Below are positions 47,881 through 59,566 of a DNA stretch of 64,000 nt, in pieces. Under the pieces are notes generated by a model that did not search any database, was not told the DNA's origin, and saw only the letters and a program-made list of their open reading frames with translations. The stretch is from contig CP071494.1 of NCBI GenBank assembly GCA_017354895.1, forward strand, positions 4,712,001 to 4,776,000. The letters run 5' to 3'. Source of the stretch: Podospora comata. Lineage: Eukaryota; Ascomycota; Sordariomycetes; Sordariales; Podosporaceae. The translations under genes were made by a program, and so were the position numbers. Within the stretch, counting starts at the first letter, position 1. Each line of letters opens with the position of its first letter.

Positions 47881-48904
47881 CCTTTAACTTTTCCGAGGGA
47901 TGAGAATGGAAAAGGGGGATCAAGTTATTTTGAAGCATTTGCTGTTGAGGGCATCGGCCTTATCACACACTCAAAGAGATTCCCTAGCTCTTTTCTCTTT
48001 TTTTCCCTCTTTTTTTGTTTCTAGCAAACTTAATATCCCCCCTTTTTTCCAGTCTAGTATTAATTAGAATATGGATAATACTATCTTCAGTGTCATCTCT
48101 TTGAGCTAGGTAGTTCTTCAAATCAACCTCGGTGTATATGTCCTACCTTTTTGCGTACATGTGTATGGTTTGAAACAAGCCTTGATATTGCATGGATACA
48201 TTACTGGTTGAGTAATAAAAAGAAAAGTCAAACAAAAGTGTCCATCTCGGTTGGTGATGCCTCAAGACGATGTTGATAATGGCGATCATATGGACGCAAC
48301 ACAACAGAATGGGAGCCATTTCAGCCTACTTGGTCTGTTTGACTCTCACATGTACACCCAGAAATCAGGAAGGACTTCAATAGCAATGTGTTTTATTCAT
48401 TTTTTTCAATTAATTGCTAGGGGTATCCGCTAGGTAGCTCAACTATCCAGACACACATTTACAATCATTTTTCATGTCGTATGCAGCGCAGATAGTCATC
48501 CGCCATTTCGCTTGATCGATCGACAGATGTCTTGCTGGGTCCATCCCAACTAACAAATATGCTATCGGTTGTTCCCCCCCAACGAGTGCGCAGCTGACGG
48601 GCAGAATCAACGATGCTATTCCCCCCTCCCCCCTTCCCTCGCTGACTCGTATGGTTTTTGCTCCACTCCATCCACGCCTCCTCCTCCGTACCAGCCAAGT
48701 ACCCAAACCACAGGTGTAACACACCTGGTATGAAGTTCAGCAAATAGCGGGCGCCATTGTGCCTCTCGTCCCCCACTTTTGTTGAATAAAAACGCTAGAA
48801 ATCCGGGTATAGTTTGCTGACCTCCCCCAAAACGCCCGCAATGCTTGGAAAGTAAAATGACTATAAACAAGACAAGAATAAAAAGGTGATTGACTTTGGA
48901 AATA
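47881..48904. other. convergent intergenic region
   Basis: 1.0 kb between convergent stops, with T-rich runs at about 47995-48020. The remainder carries only short overlapping ORFs. No RNA gene is recognised. Confidence 0.45.
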
Positions 48905-51900
48905 TCAGTCAATCTCGATCACTTCCACTTCGCGTCGCACTTCTAGCCGACGTGCCGTTGTGGGTGTAGATGATGCTTTTCTCTTGCGGGTAGAGGAGCC
49001 GGAAGGGACGGCTGCAGGAGTGTCCGTCTCACTGAGGTCGTCGTCGTCACTCTCCACGACGGCGGTCCACGTCCCATCCGCTTTGACGTGGATCGACTTG
49101 GTCTGTAGTTTGTTCTGCTGAGCCAACTGTTCACGGACACCGCAAAGAAACCCGTCAATGCGTAGGCTGTTGGGTCTCGCATCTTGAAGACAGATGGGAC
49201 AGCGCCATTTGTCAGGGTTACTTGGCTCGGATTGGATAGAACTGGGGCAGCCACAGCCCGGCGTAATGCTGTGAAAGCACTTGGTTGTCGGCTTAGAAGG
49301 GCGAGTCTCGAGCCAAGTCAGCAAGTCAAAACACTCTAGATGCGTGCACGAGGCACCCCTTGCGGGAACTGCGAACATCTTGGCCGTGAAAGGGTCAGCC
49401 ATGTCGATTGGCAGATCTGGAGCCTCAATGATCAACCCATCGTCGTCGGAGACTGGGGTTAACCGCTTCCTGATGATCTGCAGCGTATGTTCCTCTGGTA
49501 GCAGGCCGTTATCCCAAGCACGACGGACAGCGGTCCTTTCGCCAACCGTCTCAATCACCTCGACGGCGATGACGTAGCTGTGCTCGCCACTTTTTTCTCC
49601 GGAGACAGGAACCACAATCGACAGTTTGTTGGAGCCGCAAACGACGTGATCAGTCAACTCGGTCGCCAAGTCTTTGCCGTTGTGAGGTTGCCGGCGAGCT
49701 TCAAGAGTCTTGTCGTTAAACCTCATAAAAATGTTGCGCGGCCAGCTCATCTCTTTTGTGACCCACTCATGCTCTGCCGGTATTGTTCTCGAGGGGCCAA
49801 GCTTGCAGCAACGGAGTCTCCATCGCAGAGCGCCGTCAAAATGCGTACTGAATGGGACCAAAATCGCCGAAGTTGGCCTTGCTGTTCTAACCGCGAGGTC
49901 AAACTGTTCCGCTGTCACATCAAATGAAAACTCGTATACCGAGCCTTGCGGACGTACAAGGCTTGGCGGTATTGCAAACCTGTCCATGGCTTGGAAAAGA
50001 CGCTCCGGTGTTCCATCCTTGGGGACACGTTTTGGACTTCGGCAGCCCGACTGGTGCAAAGAAGCCGCAAGAGATCTCCTATCTGTGGGTTCATAGGGCC
50101 ATTCTGGACGTGGAATAGTCACGTCCTTGGCAGGAATAAGCAAATCCGGCTGCCTAGGGGTCGACGCTGCGCGCTGCGCGGTGCTCTGCGATGTTATTTG
50201 CACTGCCGCTGCAGCGGGTTGCTGTCGATCCAACACGGGTCGCGGCACACCGAAACCGGTAGGTGTCGTGGTAGGCGCCAATGATGCTCGCCCCAATTGG
50301 GGCGAGGCGACTTGCGCAATTTGTGTATTGATCGGTGCAACATAGGGCCTTTCGAGGTGTCGCCGTTGTTGATCTGGTTGAAGTTCGTGAAGCTGTTGAT
50401 GTTGCTGGGTTTGGTGCGCTATACCTCGTTGTAAAACCTGCTGCTGCTCAAACAGCTGCTGTTGAAACTGCTGCTGGATCTGTGGCCGTTGCTGAAATTG
50501 CTGTTGCTGGTATTGAATCTGTTGCGGCAGCGGCATGCGTTGTTGTTGGATGTGTTGAATCTGTTGCAATGGTGATTGTGGCAACTGAGCAGCTTGCAGT
50601 TCCCGCGTCTGCTGTTGTCGATATTGGCTTACCATCTGCTGTGCCAGCTGTGCCTGATGCAGCTGTGTCGCCTGGTACTGGGGAGAGGCAGAATACTGCA
50701 TAACAGGCGAGGGGGCGGGACTATGAAACGATGTAGGCTGTGGAGGAGGGAATTGCTGGGAGGGAACCACGGGTGGTGATGGTACTCCGAGCCGGACTGG
50801 TGGGTGTTGATTCAGGCGTAGCTTCTCGGCGTCGGACCTCTTGACCAACTCCTGGTATCGGGCAATGAGGGCTTGGTTGATTCTGATGATGGTCTCAGGA
50901 GAATCCCCAACGGCCACGCATGCGCCACAAGCCTGATGCATTCGACGTTCTTGGTCCTCTTTGAATGCATTGTCCAAAGCCTGGGCGTGGACACCATCGG
51001 GGATACCGAGTCTTCGACGATTGGCAGTGAATAGGATTTCTCGCATGATGGGAGAATAGCACAGCAGTCGACCTTGGAGTTCATCCAGCACGTATGGATA
51101 CCGGCGCATGCAGGTTTCCTGCGTCAGGGAAACATGTTCAGTTACCATGCTCCGTAGGAAATTGCCCACCCACGATTTCATTGTCGCCCTAGGAACTGGA
51201 TGTTCCCGCAGCTGGTCAACTGAGACCGGAAACGAGGCAAAGAACCTCAGGTTTGTCGGGGTCAGTTGATCGTTCCTCTTGAGAATCTCTGCCACGGTGG
51301 TAAACCCAAGATCTATCATGATTATATCGGCCACATCATCCTTCTTAAGGATACGATGGGCATCCTGACGATTGATCGACCAGATGGCGTAGAGCTGGTG
51401 AAGGGCCAGGAAGAAGTAGTCGTTCCTTTTGCATGCATCCACCAAAAGTTGAATACGCGGTCTATCCAGCCGAGCGTTCATCGCAGTCATTCCTCCATGA
51501 GCATTGACGTATCGGTGAATCTGTGCCTCGAAGGCCTGGCATTTGAGCGGTACGGTGCTAGGGACGCGAGGCCGGTCAGTACGAGGTCTCCGGGCGCGTT
51601 TTGGGGGACGACTTACTCGGTCCGACGCCGTTCTTGCGGAGTAGGAGCCGCAGCCCCGTTCGTTGATTGACAGCCACCATCTTGGTCTATCGCCGCGCCC
51701 ACGGCATTGCCCGACTCAGCGCTCACGGAGCACAGCTGATTGTTGCTTGTCTGGGGGGACGGGGCGTGAGCCGACGGGGCCTGGACAAGGGACCGGATTT
51801 CTGGTGGCCATGATTCATCTGGTTGAGGAGTCCAACTATTTTGATTCACTGCTGGGTCGAGCTCGAAACGGGCATGGGTCATGGGAATATTGGTTGCCGC

Positions 51901-52496
51901 CGACGCCGGTGTCATGTTTGATGCCGGAGTCGGCGCATCAGATAGTGAGGCGGGAAGCGGATTCGGGCTGTCCAAGGCATTTGACAGGGCAGGGCTTGGC
52001 TCGTCACTAGGAGCCGGCGATGGGAGGATTGTCTGAGCGGGTCTGTAAGGATTAGCAGGCTAACCATGGAGCGCTCCTAGCCATGTGTGAACGGGGTCTT
52101 TGCACGAATGGGGAAAGGTGTCAGATGGAAAGAATTGGATAAGCTATGGCCTTACTGGACTTCGGTTGTCTGTATTTGCGGCGATCCTGATTGCGGTGGT
52201 GGCTGTGGTTGGAAATGCGGTTCTGGTCGGGGTTGGGGAGCAGTCGGCAGCGAGACTGGAGGATACTTCCTCGGCCGGCCCCGTTTTGCTTGGGGCGCTG
52301 GTTTTATTGATGCTGCGGACGGAGGCGGGTTCGGGTTTGCTGGAAGAGCCCTCGATGCTGCCGATGGCAGATTCAACCACGAGGGTTGTGCTCGAGCACC
52401 GAGAAAAGCGTTTGCGGTCGCGTTTGAAGATGCAATCTGCGCACGGTCGGCGCCCGAAGCCAGCTGGTTTCGACTGGAAGTTGTATTGGGCGCCAT
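48905..52496 (-). CDS. SP-RING (MIZ) zinc-finger protein, probable SUMO E3 ligase
   Basis: Three exons: 52496-52156, 52042-51617 and 51557-48905, giving 1139 residues. The donors are GTAAGG and GTAAGT; TACTGAC lies upstream of the last acceptor. An AT-hook (KRGRPRKYP, 71-79) lies in a Pro/Ala-rich N-terminus. A helical region follows exon 3's start (AFEAQIHRYVNAHGG, RIQLLVDACKRNDYFFLAL). A long Gln-rich domain is encoded at about 50335-50705. The SP-RING has CTHLECFDLLTWL (C993) and KWRCPICLQDARP (about 1040), with CFHSITPGCGCPSS in an unusually long interval between. The end, EVEVIEID, resembles a SUMO-interacting motif. Relatives (Siz/PIAS) transfer SUMO to nuclear substrates; that role is inferred. 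It is divergent from Utp15. Upstream non-coding exons cannot be excluded. Confidence 0.88.
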
Positions 52497-53700
52497 CGGT
52501 CAAGTCAAGCCGCGATCTCTCTCACGCCCCGATGTTGGCCGAGAGGAGAGGAGAGGGCTTAGAAGACTGGAGAGAGCGCCAGTGGTCGGGTCAGCAAGAT
52601 GGAACCAATTTTTTCTTCTTTTGATCATGCAGCGGTGAACCAAACAGCAAAAGCAAATAAAGGCAGGCAGGCCAGTGTGGTTTGCAGCTCTAGCATCATA
52701 TGCCAGCGGGACAGCTGGAGAACGCGTGGGCGGAAAAGAGAAGGCAACACGAACCATCGAAACGAAAAGAAACGGAATCACTAGGTTGCTAGGCAGGCGA
52801 TGATTAGAAAAATACTCAAATATATATTTGAAAGATCATTTATACAGGAAGCGGCGGCTTCCTCGTGAGGCGGAAATAAAGCCAGGAAGGTGCGTGAAGT
52901 TGACTGAGGCAAGATGGAAGGAAAACCCCTTGCCAGGAGCTTTCTTTTGAGAAGCCCACAGTGGCAAGCGCATTCGAGCGGACCCAAAAGAAAAATGACG
53001 GGCTGGACTTTCCTGCCAAAGCAAAGACAAAGCGCCACTAAGACCATCATGGACAGTGGCTACCGACTGCAGGTGCCTGCCTAAGGTATGCATGGAATTA
53101 GGTGGACATCATTCTCAAGAAAATATCGCAATACAACAAACAATACGAAGGCACTTCCTTACATGCGGGTTGCTGGGCCGCGCAAAGTGCGGGCGGCACG
53201 GGCAGGTGGCGGCCGGGAATTTTCGACGTGGTAGTCGCAGCCCGGAGGCTACCTTATTTTTATTTATTTATTCCAACCTCTCATGGAGCAACAGCCCAGT
53301 CGACAGGTTGCCCCTCCTACTCAAGCTGTTGGCGAACGAAACGATGAATTTTACTGTTCTCACCCACTCGTACTTTGTGGGACAATGCCCTGCTGTGCGA
53401 GTAGAGTACTCGAGGAGACATAGGTACATGGTACTCGATGCACAATGTCCTGCATCCCATAGTATGAAATACCTGGGTTCCCCAGAATCAACCCCCACTA
53501 GATCTTGACTACACTAGGAGCTTATCTTATCAGAGCTAGACTCTGGGCAAGGAGTGGGTCCCAAGACCCCTGTCTCAATTGCCTGGGCAAAAAAAAAAGT
53601 TTCGAGCAGGCTGTCGCGCGCGGGCAGCAACCACACAAACGAAGCTCACGACTGGCACCACCCCCTCGGCTTTCAGGTTTTCTTCACCAACGCATTCGAA
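52497..53700. promoter_or_regulatory. divergent intergenic region, SP-RING / Utp15
   Basis: 1.2 kb between opposing starts. It includes an AT-rich stretch (52790-52850) and several frames with short ORFs but no conserved protein. An in-frame ATG at 53554 would extend Utp15 by 49 residues; the family start is at 53701. Confidence 0.4.
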
Positions 53701-55341
53701 ATGGCAGCAGAAGTTCAACCGTTACCGCTGGTTAAGCTGCCTTCGGGCCCCAGCCCCGTCACACCCGAACAGCGATATTGGAGATCGTTCAAGAACCAGA
53801 AATTACATACCTCGACGGCAACATGGCCCATCTCGCACATCAGTTTCCCCGCCCAGACAGGCGCCGTCCTGTCCAATTCCATGGTTGCCGCCACAAAGAT
53901 CAATGACCTCTTTGCAGTAACCTCAGGTCCCCGTGTGGACATCTTCTCGATACGAAAGCGCGAGCTCCTCAAGACGATTGGTCGTTTCGACAGCGAGGCC
54001 CATTCCGGCGAGATTAGGGCTGACGGCAGAGCGCTGGTCGCCGGTGAGGATTCGGGAAAGATGCAGGTTTTTGATGTCGGCGGCGGTACAAGGGCTGTTA
54101 TTCTCAAGACATGGCACATCCACAAGCAGCCGGTGTGGGTTACAAAGTGGTCACCCACCGAGCTCACCACCCTCATGAGTTGCAGTGACGACAAAACGGT
54201 CCGGCTGTGGGATCTGCCATCAAACAACCCCAGCCATACCTTTACCGGTCACTCAGATTACGTCCGCAGCGGCGCTTTCATCCCCGGCGGCAACAGCAAC
54301 ATTCTGGTCACTGGTTCCTACGATGAGACGGTCCGGGTGTGGGATGCCAGGACACCGGGCGGTTCAGTCTTCACCTTTAAGCACAAGGACCCAATCGAAG
54401 AAGTTCTGCCCCTTCCCGGGGGCACCACCCTCCTCGCTGCCTCCGGAAACGCCATCTCGGTCCTTGACCTGGTCGCCGCGAAACCACTGCGTCTTATCAC
54501 GAACCACCAAAAGACTGTCACAAGTCTCTCGTTGGCGTCCAATGGCAAGCGTGTTGTCAGCGGCAGTCTGGATGGCCATGTCAAGGTCTTTGAGACTTCC
54601 AACTGGAACGTCGTGTTTGGGTGCAAATACTCCAGCCCTATCCTCTCCCTCTCGGTCATCGCCGCCGGCGCAGCCCAAGAAGACCGCCACCTCGCCGTAG
54701 GCATGCAATCCGGCGTGTTGGCCATCCGCACCAAGCTGTCAGGAGCAGCCGCCGAGAAGGCCCGCGAGCGCGCCGCTATCGAAGCCGCCATTGGCACCTC
54801 AGCTCTCGACAAGATCGACGCCAGAAATGCCAAGCGCAAACGCGCAGCCGTCAGCAACAAGAACATGGACATGCTGGGCGAAAACGTCGACGTCGTCATC
54901 CCAACATCAGACACTGGCTCCAGGACGAAGAAGCTCAAGCCCTGGCAGCGCAACTACAAGGATGGGTTCTACGCCGCGTGTCTAGACGAAGTAATCGACA
55001 TGTCCGGGCCAGAGTACCAACCTCTTATCGCCCTCACCGTTCTCATTGCTCTTCGTCACCGGTCCGCGCTCCGCGAGGCGCTCGAGGGTCGCGACGAAGT
55101 GTCCATCATCCCTCTTCTAAAATGGGTGAGCAAATACATTGTTGACCCGCGCTACCTCAGCATTTGCGTCGATGTGTCCTTCCACTTGTACGATCTCTAC
55201 AGCGAGCACGTTGCCGGAAGCTCAGAACTGGCAGTGTTGTTCCACGCTCTCCTCGGCAAGGTGTCAAGGGCGGCGAGCAAGGCGCAAACCGCCATGGAAG
55301 TGGCGGGCATGTTGGAGACCTTGACGTTGGGGAATAACTAG
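53701..55341 (+). CDS. utp15: U3 snoRNP / t-UTP protein Utp15
   Basis: A single exon of 546 residues from MAAEVQPLPLVKLPSGPSP. It is a WD-repeat protein of the t-UTP (UtpA) subcomplex of the small-subunit processome, needed for rDNA transcription and 18S rRNA maturation in the nucleolus. The N-terminal region YWRSFKNQKLHTSTAT leads into WD repeats with SCSDDKTVRLWDL, TGSYDETVRVWDA and SGSLDGHVKVFE. The Utp15 C-terminal domain lies at about 395-546, with PWQRNYKDGFYAACLDEV and the helical tail. Family length (about 510-550) matches. The leader has a poly(A) run at 53588-53598. Confidence 0.97.
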   Translation: MAAEVQPLPLVKLPSGPSPVTPEQRYWRSFKNQKLHTSTATWPISHISFPAQTGAVLSNSMVAATKINDLFAVTSGPRVDIFSIRKRELLKTIGRFDSEAHSGEIRADGRALVAGEDSGKMQVFDVGGGTRAVILKTWHIHKQPVWVTKWSPTELTTLMSCSDDKTVRLWDLPSNNPSHTFTGHSDYVRSGAFIPGGNSNILVTGSYDETVRVWDARTPGGSVFTFKHKDPIEEVLPLPGGTTLLAASGNAISVLDLVAAKPLRLITNHQKTVTSLSLASNGKRVVSGSLDGHVKVFETSNWNVVFGCKYSSPILSLSVIAAGAAQEDRHLAVGMQSGVLAIRTKLSGAAAEKARERAAIEAAIGTSALDKIDARNAKRKRAAVSNKNMDMLGENVDVVIPTSDTGSRTKKLKPWQRNYKDGFYAACLDEVIDMSGPEYQPLIALTVLIALRHRSALREALEGRDEVSIIPLLKWVSKYIVDPRYLSICVDVSFHLYDLYSEHVAGSSELAVLFHALLGKVSRAASKAQTAMEVAGMLETLTLGNN

Positions 55342-56307
55342 GGGGCAGCGTCAGTTTGTTAATGAAGGGGCAAGGCTCCTTTTGCGTATTTCTTAATTAT
55401 TCTCTGTCTGGTCTCTTTGTATTGCATTGCGTCGGAGTTTTTATATTGTTCTATTTGATCCAAGAGGGGATAGGAAAGTGTTTATTAAAAAGCCACTGCT
55501 GCTCTCGTACTGTTGTTACTGTTGTGGTTGTTTTGTTGTCTTTTGACATAGAGAGATGCCTGCACTCGGATATTGCTGCGAGAAGGGGCATGCATGACGG
55601 GGAAATAAAACATATGTTTCGGATGGGTCTACCTGGTTTGGCGTTTCGTGGCGGTCAACGTCTTTCTGTGTTGGTGTATAATTTCTTGTCATGATACGGT
55701 CTTTTGAAATGGCTCAAGTATTAGGATGTATTTCCTTCACATGTTAGGGTTGGTTGTCTCAACAAAACATCACTTTCGGCGATGAATCATATCCTCCTCG
55801 CCATCAAGCCGGGTACACCACCCGATCTTGGTGTGAGTCAGTCGGATGCACTAGGGCTCTGAAATCGTCTCCCAAACAGCTGGTGGTCATATCAATTGGA
55901 TTATCCATCATGGTTTTGATGTCAGAGGCTTTGAGCTAATGGCTCAACCTTCCACCAAGACTCTTCTTTTCTCTTCCCAACAAAAGCCAACTTCAACCTT
56001 AATAAATGTGCTGGGGGAATTCATCACTCATCAAGATGAAAGAGGAAATGTTCAATCAAGTCTCATTTACGCCCCAAATCATCCATAACATCCCACAATG
56101 TTGGCCCATCCATATCCCTACCCTACCCTACATGTTCCTAAAAAGCTAAAATCCACCGCTGTATATAACAGAACACCTCCTCATCATATCCATAAGTCGT
56201 ATACGCAAATTCACCTGCCGTCCAAAAAAAGGTCCAAACCAAGGGAAATGAAAGCTCAAAAAATGATGAGATATCATAGAATTCCAATGTTGGAAATGCG
56301 CCTCTTT
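55342..56307. other. convergent intergenic region
   Basis: 966 AT-rich bases between two stop codons. Nothing beyond probable 3' UTRs is seen. Confidence 0.5.
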
Positions 56308-59300
56308 TTACCACTGCCCCTGATGCGCATACCCCTGATGGCGCCTCGACGATCTCCCCGTTCCAATATCAATCGACCTCAACTCCTCCTCCAGGCTCAA
56401 CTCCCTTCCACCACCAACCCCACCACCATTGGCATACCCGTCATTTTGATGCCGATACCCCCCGTCATGATAATCATAATCATCCATCCCTCCTCGTCTG
56501 GCAGCACTACTGCTGTGCAACTGCAGCGCGCCGCTCATATTACTATTATTATACCCCTGGGAAGGCGGCAACGCCAAAGGGATCTTAGCCGGAGGAGGAG
56601 GCCCATTCCGTCCAATACTCCCCTGCATGGAAGGGTGGTAATTCTCACCGGCGCCATAGTCAAAAGTTGAGGCTCGCGGGAGATTCCTTTGGGAATTAAA
56701 GTTGTCCTGGTGAGGAGGCAGGGGAGCAAGAGGCTGAGAATCTAAGCCAACGTTGCTGTTCCTCCTTCCGGGACCAAGACCATTGGCGCCAGACATGACT
56801 GGTTCTGATGGTGAGAACCCAGACGAGATGGACATGCGATGGGGAGGTTTCTTTTGAAGGCGATTTCGGCCGTTGGAGACAGGCGGGGACGGAGTGAGGG
56901 AATCGAAAGAGTCAGGTGCGACGTAGCTTTGTGGACGGGGGGCGGCAGCGATGCGTAGAGGACGACGGCCGGTCGAAGATACGGGCTGCGGTTGTGGACC
57001 ACCCGGTGTAGGACGAGGAGCGGGAGATGTCTGTGTCGGCTTCTTCGCTTCGGGTTCAGGTGCCCAAGTGTCCATGGGCAAATGGTCAGAGGGGTCAACT
57101 TCGCGACCATCGTGTGTGATGATCTTGCCAGTGGCTGCGTCGTAGTCTGGCAGAGCAGCGGTTGGGTCGTGCATGGCAGCAGCGGCGGCGGTGGGGTTGA
57201 GAACCTCATAGCTGTCGGGGCCGAAAGGAACGCTGGACATAGCGCGGCTATCAGAGGATGGTGGTCTGGGGCTTACTGATTTGCGGCGGATGGTGTGTTG
57301 CTGCTGGGGTGGGTTGTGATGTTGCTGGGGCGGGTTGGGACTAGGGTCACGAACGGGTGGGTTGGGCGAGTATGCCCGCGACTTGATCACTACGTTAACA
57401 CTCGATGTCGATGGCCCTGCTGTGTAAGTCATGGGACTCCTGCCATGAGCAGGAGGCTGAGCGTTGTAGCTCGCCGGGGATCCATCTTGATCATATCTCC
57501 GAGCGACATCCATGGTTCTGCCCCTTGGGGGTGTCTCCATTTGCGCTTGTTGGTTGTACCGTCGACGACCACTGTCTTCGTTGACACGCACCGCGATCTC
57601 CTGTGAGATGTTTGGATCAATCCCAGGAATCAACGCAGCAGGCACTGGTGCAGCCGAGTAGCTGTTTGACCCATTATCGGGCTCATCTCGCCATGGCAGT
57701 GCTCTCTGGTTCTGATGGGACTCGTACGTGGGAAGGCTAGGCTCGGAATGCCGGCCATAGTTGGAAGAAGACGAGTAATCCGACGGTTCCCGCCGTGACA
57801 AGTCGGTGGAGGACATGACGTAGCCATTGGAGCTCTGATATCCCGATTGTTCCTGCATTCCAGGCGAGGTCGAACAGCGCTGGTCTTGCACGCCAGGAGA
57901 AGTCGAGTACCGTTGGTCTTGTACACTGGGAGAAGTCGAGTACCGCTGGTCTTGCATCCCAGGCGAGGTCGAGTACCGGTCTTGCATCCCAGGAGAAGTC
58001 GAGTACCGCTGATCTTGCATGCCTGGAGAGGTGGAGTATTGATGGTCCACTGCATTGCTCGGTCTTCTCCCTGAAATGTTCAGTGGAGCAGGGCTAGTCT
58101 GTTCAAAGTCCAGATCATACTGTTGTTGAGATTGGCCAGGAGGCGCCCTGCCCATGCTTCTTCTGTTCGAATTAGAAGACTCGGGAGACTCGGGGACGTC
58201 TTCGACGGTGGCTTGCATGCCTCTATGTGACTGGTCATATCCGTTCGTGTCATATGAATAATGTCTAGGTGGCGGGGGTTGCTCTATAGCCTGATACTGA
58301 GAGCCAGGCAGAGCAGCTGGTGACGAGTCGGCAGCCTTGTAAGTTGGGCGCCCCGGGTAACTTGAAGGGGAGGCAGAAGCACGATGAGCCTCGTTCCTCA
58401 GAACGTCTTGTCTCATTGTCGGCGGAGTCCCTTGAAACCCTGAATTGGGAGCAGAGTTGAGGCTAGGCCTAGACCGATGGGCGGGAGGTGGAGGAGGTCG
58501 ATCGTCACTAAATTCCTGAGGTGGCTCCTGTTGTGGTGCTCCATATGGGTCACTGGGCCTAGAGTCATAGCGGTCGTACGACTGTGATTGCTGTCCAGGG
58601 TATCTGTCCACTCTTTCCGGTGTCTGGTATTGTTGAGGGGGCGGTGGCTCTCGTCGAAGATCGGCACTACGCTCTCGACGAGGATAATGTTCCGGTGGTG
58701 GTGGTTGCTGGTAGCGCGACGACTGAGACCCATACTCAATATGCTGCAGGGGTGACTGAGACGGCACATATGATGAAATAGGATTTGGCTGAGAGCGAGG
58801 CGGTGTCTCTACCGGCTCCGGCGCAGGGGCAGGTGGTGGTGGCTTTGACGACGGAGCGGGTGAGGGTGTTTTCCCCGTAACCGGATCCGAAGGTAGGGGC
58901 CGCCGTTTCGGCATGGCCCTGGGTCCCGTGGCGGCCACTGGCGCTGTCTCGGGTTGCTGCTCATTTTCTGCTAAAGAAGCTTGCTGCGGATTTCTCGACT
59001 TGGTTGGTGCCTTGTCGGGCTTGGGGTGGTTGTCGTAGTATGTGAGTTCAAGACGGAGCTCGCCAGCATATTTACTCCTGCATTGCAGCTGGTGCCATTG
59101 ATCACTCTGTCCACCCCCCTCGACAATGATATCGCGCAGGTCTATCCATGCCTCGCCTATAAGTTCGGTCTTCTTGTCATCGTTGAACACGGACACTTTA
59201 AGCTGAAAGTAGTCTGGTGAGTCGTGAACTGTGAATCTGAGTTCTTGATCCCTGTGTGACATGACATGGTTAGTCGAGTTCACCATCCCATCTATCTAGC

Positions 59301-59566
59301 CTTGTGTTGCTGTGACCCGAAAGATTGGGGGAAACATACCATCTGGGAGTTTGACCGCCACGAATGTCGGTGCTGGTCTTCTTTGCTTCTTTCCCCAGGC
59401 GCGCAGCGCAGTAAGGATCTTGTTTTCCAATCGTCTTGCGGTTCGGTAAGTTTTTCGCCCGGTCCACCACCAAAACAAGCGTACCGATTTCTGGTCCATC
59501 GGCACTCATGTCTGAGAAGATGCCCGCCGTATGAGCGAGCGGGAGGGTTTTTGTTCTGGTGGACAT
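56308..59566 (-). CDS. fic1: C2-domain cytokinesis protein, Fic1/Inn1 family
   Basis: Two exons, 59566-59340 and 59251-56308, giving 1056 residues. The N-terminal C2 domain (about 25-140) has GTLVLVVDRAKNLPNRKTIG, DPYCAARLG, DQELRFTVHDSP and GEAWIDLRDIIVEGG. The rest is a very long disordered, Pro-rich tail with many PxxP stretches, which in yeast Inn1 and fission-yeast Fic1 bind SH3 proteins of the contractile ring. Length is far above yeast Inn1 (409), as in other filamentous fungi. The tail contains six tandem copies of an 11-residue YSTSPGMQDQR unit (listed separately) and ends with a short acidic/aromatic LEEELRSIDIG. Role in septum ingression is inferred from the family. Confidence 0.88.
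57849..58042 (-). repeat. coding tandem repeat, 33-bp unit, in the Fic1/Inn1-like gene
   Basis: Six head-to-tail copies of a 33-bp unit coding YSTSPGMQDQR with small variations (SVQDQ, GVQDQ, C for Y, E for D). One copy is 30 bp and lacks Gln. All copies keep the reading frame. Each carries an S-T-S-P core, a likely proline-directed phosphorylation site. Confidence 0.93.

Noticed and set aside
52087-52638. 183- and 174-codon + strand ORFs
   Set aside because: They overlap exon 1 and intron 1 of the SP-RING gene on the other strand. The minus-strand reading gives an AT-hook and clean splice joins.
57849-58042. Regular repeats considered as a CRISPR array
   Set aside because: The units are contiguous coding repeats without spacers in a eukaryotic gene.
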